Of a stretch of 5,960 nt of DNA, positions 1-5,367 are shown piece after piece (positions within the stretch are counted from its first letter, which is position 1; each line of letters begins with the position of its first letter). This DNA comes from Pseudomonadota bacterium (GTDB lineage: Bacteria; Pseudomonadota; Alphaproteobacteria; Acetobacterales; Acetobacteraceae). The stretch is from positions 1 through 5,960 of the forward strand of contig JAEWCI010000250.1 in NCBI GenBank assembly GCA_023390705.1. The letters are read 5' to 3'. A program made the translations under genes and the position numbers. Under the pieces are notes generated by a model. It was not told where the DNA came from, did not search any database, and was given only the letters and a program-made list of their open reading frames with translations.

Positions 1-835
1 GCGTGTTGTTGTCGTAGGTGAAGGTCGGAAGGTTGGTGAGGCTGTCCTTGGTGGCGCCGCTCAGGGTCAAGCGATTGTTCTCGGTATTCATCCGCAACCG
101 CTCATAGGGAACCGCCACCAGCTTGGCACCGATGCCGAGGAAGCCACCGACCGAAACCACCGCCACCGGCGGCCCGCCTTGAGGCGGGATGAGGATGTCG
201 TCCACCTCGCCGATGCTCTCATTGTTTTCATTGTAGACGGTGGAGCCGATCACCTTGCTGGCGCGGCGGCCATTGGTCAGCGTCGCGCTGTCCACCGCCA
301 TGGTACCGACGCCGGCACCGGTCGCCGTCGAGCCCTGGGTGGCCGCGGTGGTGCCCGCCGCCGGCGGGTTGGTGCCGGTGGTGTTGGTGCCGAGCGTGCG
401 GTCCATGGCACGGCCAGCCGCGGTGCCGGGCGGGTTGCCCGGGGTGCCGTCGGCCGGGGTGCGGTCGCCGGTGACGCTGTCGGCGGCCCGCTGGGTCGCG
501 GTGCTGGGTGGGTTGCCCGGGGTGCCATCCCGCGGCGAAGTGCCGCCCTGGGCCATCGTACCGCCGGAGGCGTTCCGGTCGCTGGCCATGCCCTGGGCCG
601 GAGATCCCGCATTGTTGCCCGGCACCGCCTGGGTGGTGGTGCTGCCGGCATTGGCGCCCGCCCGGGCGGCCGGGGTGCCGCTGACCTGTCCCTGTTGCGG
701 TGTGGTCTGGGTTGTCTGCTGCTGCGCGTTGCTGCCCGGGCTGTTCGGCTGGGCGAGTGCCAGCACGGGCAGGGCCAGCAATGCGGCCGTCGCAGTCATC
801 GCCAGCAATTGTTGACGGGTGGTTACGTTACGCAT
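1..835 (-). CDS. Secreted PRC-barrel domain protein with long disordered linker (3' end outside window)
   Basis: The frame opens with ATG at 835 and stays open to the window edge, giving 278 visible residues. Residues 1-28 are a Sec-type signal peptide (Arg2 and Arg7, hydrophobic core about 10-26, cleavage probably after ALA28 before QP), so the protein is predicted to be periplasmic or extracellular. Residues about 29-190 are low-complexity, rich in Gly, Thr, Ala, Pro, Asn and Gln, and contain two copies of DGTPGNPP(S/G)TA 26 residues apart. From about residue 193 a PRC-barrel follows: SKVIGSTVYN, IGEVDDILIP, then VGGFLGIGAKLVAVPYERL. The last visible part, SGATKDSLTNLPTFTYDN, resembles the usual end of such proteins, so little is probably missing. 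PRC-barrels are small beta-barrels found in RNA-processing, photosynthetic and many uncharacterised exported proteins; the ligand here is unknown. Family is clear, function is not. An AGGAGG lies 12 nt upstream of the ATG. Confidence 0.88.
   Translation of the reverse strand, partial: MRNVTTRQQLLAMTATAALLALPVLALAQPNSPGSNAQQQTTQTTPQQGQVSGTPAARAGANAGSTTTQAVPGNNAGSPAQGMASDRNASGGTMAQGGTSPRDGTPGNPPSTATQRAADSVTGDRTPADGTPGNPPGTAAGRAMDRTLGTNTTGTNPPAAGTTAATQGSTATGAGVGTMAVDSATLTNGRRASKVIGSTVYNENNESIGEVDDILIPPQGGPPVAVVSVGGFLGIGAKLVAVPYERLRMNTENNRLTLSGATKDSLTNLPTFTYDNNT
423..529 (-). repeat. Two-copy in-frame repeat within the PRC-barrel gene linker
   Basis: A 29-nt unit at 423-451 recurs at 501-529 with 26 of 29 bases identical. 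The copies are exactly 78 nt (26 codons) apart, so both are read in the same frame and encode DGTPGNPPSTA (about residues 103-113) and DGTPGNPPGTA (about 129-139). It looks like internal duplication in a disordered linker rather than a regulatory repeat. Confidence 0.7.
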
Positions 836-1041
836 GGGGGGGCGTGACCTCCTGTCCTCACCCGGCCGAGGGGGGCTGGCCAGGTCCGGCTGTCAGAACG
901 TCCCGGGAGAAGACAGGGTTGCGGGCAGGCGAGCCTGAGCGGCCGGGGCGTTATCAACCCGCCCGCGCCCGCTGACACCCCGCCGCGGTCTCCCCGCGCG
1001 TTCTCTGCTGCGCCCGATGTGTCCGCCAGGCCTGGAACGCT
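836..1041. other. Non-coding spacer upstream of the PRC-barrel gene
   Basis: There are 206 bases between the stop of the small two-cysteine protein and the PRC-barrel start. I see no convincing ORF. The palindrome CCAGGCCTGG (1026-1035) sits 6 nt past the stop of the upstream gene. It has no T tract and would need a 4-nt loop with only 3 bp of stem, so it is a poor terminator. TTGATA on the minus strand (plus-strand tatcaa at 952-957) resembles a -35 box, but no acceptable -10 follows. The length suggests a separate promoter for the PRC-barrel gene, which I cannot locate. Confidence 0.4.
848..853 (-). promoter_or_regulatory. Shine-Dalgarno for the PRC-barrel gene
   Basis: The minus strand reads AGGAGG here, a full match to the anti-SD sequence. 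It is followed by 12 nt, including a run of seven C, before the ATG at 835. The spacing is on the long side, but no other start in this frame fits the signal peptide as well. Confidence 0.6.
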
Positions 1042-1362
1042 TTATGGCGGTAGGCCCGGCCTTTGATGGGCGGCGCGCAGGGCACGGCGCAGCTTGGCCA
1101 CGCCGGTGCGGACATAGCCCGTATGGCAAAGCCGCACGCCTTCGGCGGCAATGCTGCGCGTGGGCTCTTCCCCACCATTCGGCAGGGCGGCCACCCGCGC
1201 TGCGAGCACGCGGCAGTATTCGGCCGTCTCGGTGGTCAGGCGTACGCCCGGCTCCTTCACCATCGAGGAAACCGTCAGGGCTACCGCGAGCGTCGAAGGC
1301 AGGACCAAGGCGAGCATGGCGAACAGGATGCGCCAGCCGGTGTCACCATCGAATGGGCTCAA
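1042..1362 (-). CDS. Small membrane-anchored protein with two cysteines, unknown function
   Basis: This 106-residue protein follows the histidine kinase directly. Its likely start is TTG at 1362, giving a TTGA overlap with the kinase stop, an arrangement typical of translational coupling. No SD is visible for this TTG, nor for the in-frame ATG at 1317 (residue 16). I prefer TTG because it keeps Arg11 before the hydrophobic segment and matches the overlap. Residues about 12-34 form one transmembrane helix or an uncleaved signal anchor, placing the rest in the periplasm. The soluble part has Cys50 (AEYC) and Cys79 (GVRLCHTGYV), followed by the basic, helical TGVAKLRRALRAA and a Pro-rich tail. 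The pattern EGxxLCxxGxxxxGxxxLRRALR feels familiar from uncharacterised alphaproteobacterial proteins, but I cannot name a family. Its position suggests co-expression with the two-component system, perhaps as an accessory to the sensor; that is inference. Confidence 0.68.
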   Translation of the reverse strand: MSPFDGDTGWRILFAMLALVLPSTLAVALTVSSMVKEPGVRLTTETAEYCRVLAARVAALPNGGEEPTRSIAAEGVRLCHTGYVRTGVAKLRRALRAAHQRPGLPP

Positions 1363-2852
1363 GATGACGTATGGGTCATGGCTCGCGGTGCAGGACCCGG
1401 CAGGCGGATGACCGCCCGCAGGCCCGGTGGCTCCCGGTCCGGCCTGGCGTCGGACAGCAGCAGATCCCCGCCATGCAGATGTGCCACCGCCTGCACCAGG
1501 GACAGGCCGAGTCCGGAACCGGGCGTGGCGCGCGCCTTGTCGGCGCGGAAGAAGCGCTGCCCGGCATGGCTGCGGTCCTCGGCGGAGATGCCAGGGCCGT
1601 CGTCACAGACCACCACTTCCAGCCAGCCACTGCGCCGCTGTGCCGTAAGGTTCACCGTGCCTTCGGCCGGAGTGAACTTGATGGCGTTGTCCAGCAGGTT
1701 CGCCACCGCCTGCAGAAGCAGGTCGCGATCACCGAGCATTTCCAGGTGCGGCGGCAGTGCGACGATCAGGCGCTGGCCACGGGCCTCGGCCGCCGCGCCG
1801 TAGAAGTCGGCGACATCGGCCAGCACCGGCGTGAGGTCGAAACTGGCGAAGGCGGCACGGCGGGCGCCGGCCTCGGCCTCGGCAATGCGCAGCAGCGCCT
1901 GGAAGATGCGGCTGATGCCGTCCAGGTCGGCGATGCCCTGGGCCACCGCCGCCCGCAGCGCTGCGCCTTCCGGGGTGGTGGCATTGGGCGCCCGGTCCAG
2001 CGCATCCTCCAGCTTCGCCCGGGCCCGGGCGATCGGGGTCCGCAGGTCATGGGCGATGGCGTCGGAAACCCCGCGCACGCCCTCCATCAGCCGGTGGATG
2101 CGGTCCAGCATGGCGTTCAGGGTCAGGGCCAAGCTCTCGAACTCGTCGCCGCGCCCTGTCGTGGCGACCCGGCGGGAGAGGTCGCCACCGGCGATCGCCG
2201 CGATCGTGTCGAAGCTCGGCTGCAGGCGTCGCAGCAGGATGTGGCGCATCAGCCAGGCGCCGAACAGGGCCAGGATGATGACCGAACCGGAGGCCCAGAG
2301 CACGCCTTCGGTCAGCAGCCGGCGCAATTGCGCCTGCTCCGTCTCGTCGCGGCCGACCAGCAGTTCAAGCCCGGGCAGGTTCAGTTGAAAGACCCGGGCA
2401 TCGGTGACGATGCCATCGTGCAGCACCCGGGTATGGAACCAGACGCGGTTGCCGCCATTCGCCTCCGGCGGCCAGCGGTCCAGGTTGCCCGCCAGGCGGC
2501 GGTCGGTGCCGGCCTCCCGCAGGAGATAGATCTGGTCATTCTCCACATCGGTCGCCAGCCGCTCCTCGATCGCATCGGCCAGGCCCGTGGCGCCGGCCTC
2601 GCGCCAGCGCTCCGTCAGGGCGGTGATATCGGCGCGGATGGCGGCGTCCGTCTGGCGGTCCAGCGCCCCGGCCGTGGCCCACCACAGCACCGCCACCAGC
2701 GCCACCGCCGCGGTCGCGAACAGCGCGGCGAACAACACCGCGAAGCGGAACCCGGCGCTCCTGAGCAGCCCGGGTGGGGCGAATGCGGCACTGGGCAGCC
2801 CATCCGCCTGCGGCTTCCGCTCAGTCATGCGGGAACCCGGTTCACGCGGCAT
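1359..2852 (-). CDS. HAMP-domain sensor histidine kinase (OmpR-partner type)
   Basis: This 497-residue inner-membrane kinase autophosphorylates on His and passes phosphate to the regulator encoded just upstream. Order along the protein: cytoplasmic N-terminus; TM1 about 35-60; periplasmic sensor about 61-183, including IYLLREAG and LAGNLDRWP, a motif style common in alphaproteobacterial kinases; TM2 about 185-203; HAMP about 204-256 with GDEFE; HisKA with AIAHDLRTPI (His268 is the phosphoacceptor); and HATPase with N-box LLDNAIKF (Asn389), G1 DDGPGI (417-422), F-box FFRADKA and G2 GSGLGLSLV (445-453). All catalytic boxes are intact. The sensor is short with no PAS or Cache motif I can recognise, so the stimulus cannot be read. 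Two ATG starts are possible, 2852 and 2828 (MTERKPQ); neither has a clear SD. The gene lies 52 nt after the regulator stop, and its TGA overlaps the next gene's start. Confidence 0.95.
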   Translation of the reverse strand: MPREPGSRMTERKPQADGLPSAAFAPPGLLRSAGFRFAVLFAALFATAAVALVAVLWWATAGALDRQTDAAIRADITALTERWREAGATGLADAIEERLATDVENDQIYLLREAGTDRRLAGNLDRWPPEANGGNRVWFHTRVLHDGIVTDARVFQLNLPGLELLVGRDETEQAQLRRLLTEGVLWASGSVIILALFGAWLMRHILLRRLQPSFDTIAAIAGGDLSRRVATTGRGDEFESLALTLNAMLDRIHRLMEGVRGVSDAIAHDLRTPIARARAKLEDALDRAPNATTPEGAALRAAVAQGIADLDGISRIFQALLRIAEAEAGARRAAFASFDLTPVLADVADFYGAAAEARGQRLIVALPPHLEMLGDRDLLLQAVANLLDNAIKFTPAEGTVNLTAQRRSGWLEVVVCDDGPGISAEDRSHAGQRFFRADKARATPGSGLGLSLVQAVAHLHGGDLLLSDARPDREPPGLRAVIRLPGPAPRAMTHTSS

Positions 2853-2879
2853 GGCCGAACGGCACAGGCCGGGCGGATT

Positions 2880-2895
2880 GCCCTGGTGGCAGGGC
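2880..2895 (-). other. Intercistronic stem-loop between regulator and kinase
   Basis: A perfect 6-bp inverted repeat (gccctg, loop gtgg, cagggc on the plus strand) lies in the 52-nt gap between the regulator stop and the kinase start. On the transcript it would form GCCCUG-CCAC-CAGGGC with no U tract after it. It could act as a weak attenuator or as an mRNA 3'-end stabiliser that lowers kinase relative to regulator. In DNA this GC-rich a 6-bp hairpin can also occur by chance. Confidence 0.3.
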
Positions 2896-2904
2896 GTGGC
2901 GCCT

Positions 2905-3585
2905 TCAGGGTTCGGCCCGGATCATGTAGCCCGCGTTGCGGACGGTGTGGATCAGCGGCTTGTCGAAGCCCTTGTCGATCTTCTGGCGCAGCCGGCTGAC
3001 ATGGACGTCGATCACATTGGTCTGCGGGTCGAAATGGTAGTCCCACACCTTCTCCAGCAGCATGGTGCGGGTCACCACCTGGCCGGCATGGCGCATCAGG
3101 TGCTCCAGCAGCCGGAATTCGCGGGGCTGCACCTCGATGCGCCGGCCGGCCCGGGTGACGGTGCGCGAAAGCAGGTCCAGTTCCAGATCCGCCACCCGCA
3201 GCCGGGTGGCCGGGGCGTCCACGGAGGGGCGGCGGCCCAGGGCCTCCACCCGCGCCAGCAATTCCGCGAAGGCGAAAGGCTTGGTCAGGTAGTCGTCGCC
3301 GCCGGCCTTCAGCCCCCGCACGCGCTCATCCACCGCGGAATGGGCGGAAAGGAACAGCACCGGAGAACGGTTGCCCTGGCTGCGCAGGGTTTCGACCAGC
3401 CTGACCCCGTCCACGCCGCCGGGCAGCATGCGATCCAGCACCAGCAGGTCGAACTGCTCGGACGCCGCGAGGAACAGCCCGTCCCGGCCGTTCGCCGCGT
3501 GTTCCACGGTGTGCCCGGCTTCCTGCAGGCCCTTGCGCACGAAGCGGGCGACCTCGGCATCGTCCTCTACCAGGAGGATTCGCAT
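2905..3585 (-). CDS. OmpR-family response regulator (winged helix)
   Basis: This 226-residue DNA-binding regulator is the cytoplasmic partner of the downstream kinase. The receiver domain (1-115) has the acidic pocket Asp8/Asp9, the phosphoacceptor Asp51 (LLVLDRMLP), the switch residue Ser80 (VLFLSAHS, where Thr or Ser is usual) and Lys102 (YLTKPFAFAELL). The C-terminal winged-helix domain (about 128-224) has LELDLLSRTVTRAGRRIEVQ, PREFRLLEHLMRHAGQVVTR, the recognition-helix region NVIDVHVSRLRQKID and the closing hairpin HTVRNAGYMI. Length is normal for the family. It lies 12 nt after the protease stop, and its SD overlaps that stop. It resembles the CusR/CopR/QseB-like branch, but the sequence alone does not identify the regulon. 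Autoregulation of the protease operon is plausible given the gene order, though I found no clear direct-repeat operator. Confidence 0.96.
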   Translation of the reverse strand: MRILLVEDDAEVARFVRKGLQEAGHTVEHAANGRDGLFLAASEQFDLLVLDRMLPGGVDGVRLVETLRSQGNRSPVLFLSAHSAVDERVRGLKAGGDDYLTKPFAFAELLARVEALGRRPSVDAPATRLRVADLELDLLSRTVTRAGRRIEVQPREFRLLEHLMRHAGQVVTRTMLLEKVWDYHFDPQTNVIDVHVSRLRQKIDKGFDKPLIHTVRNAGYMIRAEP

Positions 3586-3595
3586 CGGCTGTTGT

Positions 3596-3599
3596 TCCT
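3596..3599 (-). promoter_or_regulatory. Shine-Dalgarno of the regulator, overlapping the protease stop codon
   Basis: The minus strand reads TAGGAAC. TAG (3600-3598) is the protease stop, and AGGA (3599-3596) is the SD for the regulator ATG at 3585, 10 nt away. A ribosome finishing the protease is therefore placed to start the regulator, supporting coupled translation and a single transcript. Confidence 0.6.
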
Positions 3600-4716
3600 A
3601 ACGTTCCAAGAGGCCTGCGCGCGCGGCCTGTGCCGGACGGCGGCCGACCTGCACAGGCAATTCCTGTTGCCGGCCGTCACGCAATATCGTCAGCCGCACC
3701 GTCTGCCCAGGCGGCACCGCCGCCACGTTGCGCACCAGGGCACGGGAGGTTTCCACCCGTTCGGCGTTCAGCGCCACCACGACATCGCCTGGCCGCAGCC
3801 CGGCACGGGCGGCCGGGCTGCCCCGCTCCACGCCTGCCACCACCACGCCGTTGCCCCGGGCACGGCCTTCCCTTGCCGGGATGTCCTGCACCGAGACGCC
3901 AAGCCAGCCACGCTCCACCCTGCCCCCGCGCATCAACTGCTCGATCACCGGCCGGGCGAGGTCCGAGGGGGTGGCGAAGCCGATGCCGGCATTGGCGCCG
4001 GAGGGCGAGTAGATGGCCGTCGAGATGCCCACCACCTCGCCGGCCATGTTGAACAGGGGGCCTCCCGAGTTGCCGGGGTTGATGGCGGCGTCGGTCTGCA
4101 GGAAATCGTCGAAGGGGCCGGCGCCGATCTCCCTGCCCCGGGCGGAGACGATGCCCGAGGTGACGGTGCCGCCCAGGCCGAAGGGATTGCCGGCCGAGAG
4201 CACCCATTGCCCGACCCTGAGCGCGGAGGAACTGCCCCAGGGCACCGCCGAGAGCGATGAGCGTGGCTGAACCCGCAGCAGTGCGAGGTCCGTGAGGTCG
4301 TCGCTGCCGATGACCTGGGCCGGCAGCTCCGTGCCGTCCTGAAGGGAGACGACGACGCGGCTGGCGGTGCCGACCACATGGTTGTTGGTGACGATATGGC
4401 CGCCCGGATCGATGATGAAGCCCGAGCCGGCGCCGGTCACTTCCTGGCGGCGGCCACGGAAGCGTTCACGGAAGTAGCGCTCGAAGGGCGTACCACGGAG
4501 TTCCGGCGGCAATTGTGCCGCCTGCTCGCTGGTGACGGCGATGTTGACGACGGCCGGCAGCACCCGCTCCGCCAGGTCGGCGAAATCGGGCACCGCCATG
4601 ACCATGCCACGCTGCGCCGCCGCCGGAGGCGCACAACCCGAAAGCAGCCCGGGGCCCGCCAAGCCGAGTACGGCGAGACCAAGGCCAAGGCGGCGACGAG
4701 ACGTCGGGTGAATCAT
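3598..4716 (-). CDS. HtrA/Deg-type serine protease, single PDZ domain, lipoprotein signal
   Basis: This 372-residue S1C (trypsin-like) protease is predicted to degrade or process misfolded envelope proteins. Residues 1-28 read MIHPTSRRRLGLGLAVLG and end in the lipobox LSGC, so Cys28 should be lipidated; Ala29 at +2 favours outer-membrane sorting. The SRRRLG stretch is also Tat-like. The catalytic triad is intact: His113 (TNNHVV), Asp143 (LTDLALL) and Ser217 (NPGNSGGP). One PDZ domain follows (about 270-356: GWLGVSVQDIP, GSPAARAGLRPGDVVVALN). DegP/Do proteins have two PDZ domains, so this architecture is DegS-like, although DegS has a transmembrane anchor rather than a lipid. The frame is open to 4932, but I start at the ATG at 4716: it has GAGGA 10 nt upstream and gives a proper signal peptide, whereas the extra 72 residues are Arg/Pro/Cys-rich and look untranslated. 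It is first in the operon with the two-component system. An htrA/degQ-style name is possible, but I give no symbol. Confidence 0.94.
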   Translation of the reverse strand: MIHPTSRRRLGLGLAVLGLAGPGLLSGCAPPAAAQRGMVMAVPDFADLAERVLPAVVNIAVTSEQAAQLPPELRGTPFERYFRERFRGRRQEVTGAGSGFIIDPGGHIVTNNHVVGTASRVVVSLQDGTELPAQVIGSDDLTDLALLRVQPRSSLSAVPWGSSSALRVGQWVLSAGNPFGLGGTVTSGIVSARGREIGAGPFDDFLQTDAAINPGNSGGPLFNMAGEVVGISTAIYSPSGANAGIGFATPSDLARPVIEQLMRGGRVERGWLGVSVQDIPAREGRARGNGVVVAGVERGSPAARAGLRPGDVVVALNAERVETSRALVRNVAAVPPGQTVRLTILRDGRQQELPVQVGRRPAQAARAGLLER

Positions 4717-4726
4717 CGGGGGCAGG

Positions 4727-4731
4727 TCCTC
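4727..4731 (-). promoter_or_regulatory. Shine-Dalgarno that fixes the protease start
   Basis: The minus strand reads GAGGA, followed by 10 nt and the ATG at 4716. This supports the 372-residue protease over the 444-residue version starting at 4932. Confidence 0.55.
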
Positions 4732-4888
4732 GCAGCGGCGGAGGGCCGGCGGACTCGGCCGGGCCCATGCTTCCCCTAGAGTCTGGGCGGATGGATGCGT
4801 TCCTTCAACCTCTGCCGTCGCAGGAACGGAACTCCCGGGGTTGCAAGCGGACACGCCACAGCGCCGGGAGCCCCTCGCCCGGCATGGT

Positions 4889-4911
4889 GGCCGGCGGCAA
4901 TCCTGCCGGCC
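4889..4911 (-). terminator. Candidate hairpin downstream of the small membrane protein gene
   Basis: The 7-bp stem GGCCGGC/GCCGGCC with a 9-nt loop lies about 90 nt past the stop of the 73-residue protein, in the gap before the protease. No U tract follows on either strand, so a classic Rho-independent terminator is not shown. In genomes this GC-rich such a stem can also arise by chance. Confidence 0.25.
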
Positions 4912-4961
4912 GGGCTGAAAGCAGGGATGCAACCCGGGGGGCCGCCCTGCGGGCGACCAGC

Positions 4962-4978
4962 ACCGAAATACCTTCGGT
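4962..4978 (-). terminator. Candidate short hairpin just past the small membrane protein gene
   Basis: The 6-bp stem accgaa/ttcggt with a 5-nt loop lies 20 nt after the stop codon of the 73-residue protein, where a terminator is expected. Its base composition is less GC-rich than the surroundings, which makes pairing by chance a little less likely. There is no U tract. Confidence 0.3.
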
Positions 4979-4998
4979 TCCCCAGGCGCAAGACCTGT

Positions 4999-5220
4999 TC
5001 AGGCCGCATCATCCTCGATCAAGGGGTCGGCGCCGTCATTTGCGCTCTTCATCATGATCAGGCCACCAAGAGTTGCCCCGGACAGCGCCATCAAGTCGCC
5101 CCAATGGGCACCGGCTCCAGAAAAATACCGCATCGTGCCCGTGAAAGCCGTCAGTCCAAGGAAAATAACAATCCACAACCACATGTTCTTCTGGACATGC
5201 GCCGACAGTGCGCCACTCAT
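4999..5220 (-). CDS. Small two-helix membrane protein, unknown function
   Basis: This 73-residue protein starts at ATG 5220, chosen because GGAGA lies 7 nt upstream. A TTG at 5244 would add eight residues but has no such signal. It has two hydrophobic segments: about 13-29 (MWLWIVIFLGLTAFTGT) and about 41-58 (GDLMALSGATLGGLIMM). The short loop between them is aromatic and Gly-rich (RYFSGAGAHW), and the C-terminus is acidic (DPLIEDDAA). It is probably a helical hairpin in the inner membrane. I do not recognise a family. Size and topology are holin-like, but no endolysin or phage gene is nearby and there is no other support. The gene lies in the window's lowest-GC stretch. It is alone between hrpB and the protease operon, with spacers on both sides. 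Confidence 0.72.
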   Translation of the reverse strand: MSGALSAHVQKNMWLWIVIFLGLTAFTGTMRYFSGAGAHWGDLMALSGATLGGLIMMKSANDGADPLIEDDAA

Positions 5221-5227
5221 GAACACT

Positions 5228-5232
5228 TCTCC
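5228..5232 (-). promoter_or_regulatory. Shine-Dalgarno that fixes the small membrane protein start
   Basis: The minus strand reads GGAGA (in ATGGAGAAGTG), 7 nt before the ATG at 5220. This is the best-placed ribosome site in the window and supports that the 73-residue frame is a real gene. Confidence 0.65.
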
Positions 5233-5294
5233 ATTTCGTTGCAATCGAACGGCGCGGCACCATAAGCCCGACCTGCGAGAGGACGCCAGAAGGA

Positions 5295-5310
5295 TTCCGA
5301 GGCTTCGGAA
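5295..5310 (-). terminator. Candidate hairpin downstream of hrpB
   Basis: The minus strand forms TTCCGA-AGCC-TCGGAA (6-bp stem, 4-nt loop), followed by TCCTTC, 57 nt past the hrpB stop. It is nested with an 8-bp direct repeat gaaggatt (5289-5296 and 5308-5315). A second stem, gccgg-gtag-ccggc on the plus strand, lies at 5341-5354, nearer the stop. Either could end the hrpB transcript. The repeat arrangement could instead be a protein-binding site upstream of the 73-residue protein gene. Confidence 0.35.
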
Positions 5311-5367
5311 GGATTTGCGGATGTTCCCTGCGGGTCGCCAGCCGGGTAGCCGGCGGCCGGAACCGGA

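Larger units (their letters stand above)
4717..4998. other. Non-coding region between small membrane protein and protease operon
   Basis: There are 282 bases with no convincing gene. A frame in phase with the protease runs through much of it, but the translation is Arg/Pro/Cys-rich without domain features. Expected contents are the 3' end of the small membrane-protein transcript and the promoter and leader of the protease operon. Structures seen: a 7-bp inverted repeat ggccggc/gccggcc (4889-4895 and 4905-4911, 9-nt loop); a 6-bp repeat accgaa/ttcggt (4962-4967 and 4973-4978, 5-nt loop); cgccc-tgc-gggcg (4943-4955); and tandem GGAAC at 4823-4832. TTGAAG on the minus strand (4808-4803) is a possible -35 box, but the only sequence at a fitting distance is the weak AGACTC (4784-4779). 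I do not call a promoter with confidence. Confidence 0.45.

Noticed and set aside
240..815. Plus-strand frames (222 and 191 codons) opposite the PRC-barrel gene
   Set aside because: The minus strand has a signal peptide, a SD and a PRC-barrel. The plus frames are Ala/Gly/Val/Pro/Arg strings created by GCC/ACC-type codons in the linker.
1026..1035. Palindrome CCAGGCCTGG after the operon as a terminator
   Set aside because: It leaves only 3 bp of stem around a 4-nt loop and no T tract; it is more likely a chance GC-rich palindrome.
893..1178. Minus-strand frames at 893-1129 and 954-1178
   Set aside because: They overlap the small two-cysteine protein in other frames or the spacer, and their Arg/Pro/Ala-rich translations show no structure or ribosome site.
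1371..2999. Plus-strand open frame of 542 codons opposite the kinase and regulator
   Set aside because: It mirrors well-supported kinase and regulator genes with all catalytic motifs. Its translation is Gln/Arg/Gly-rich without domains, as expected when a high-GC gene is read on the other strand.
2587..4260. Plus-strand open frame of 557 codons opposite regulator and protease
   Set aside because: The product is His/Gln/Gly-rich with no recognisable domain and spans three real genes on the other strand. It is a GC-driven shadow, not an overlapping gene.
4803..4832. ECF/EcfG-type promoter (GGAAC-N16/17-CGTT) near the protease operon
   Set aside because: GGAAC occurs twice on the plus strand and once on the minus strand, but none has CGTT at the required spacing in the right orientation.
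4717..4932. 72-residue N-terminal extension of the protease
   Set aside because: It would bury the lipoprotein signal inside the protein, is Arg/Pro/Cys-rich with no domain, and lacks a better ribosome site than the GAGGA before 4716.
4999..5220. Phage holin
   Set aside because: Size and two helices fit loosely, but there is no endolysin, spanin or other phage gene in the window, so the label would rest on topology alone.
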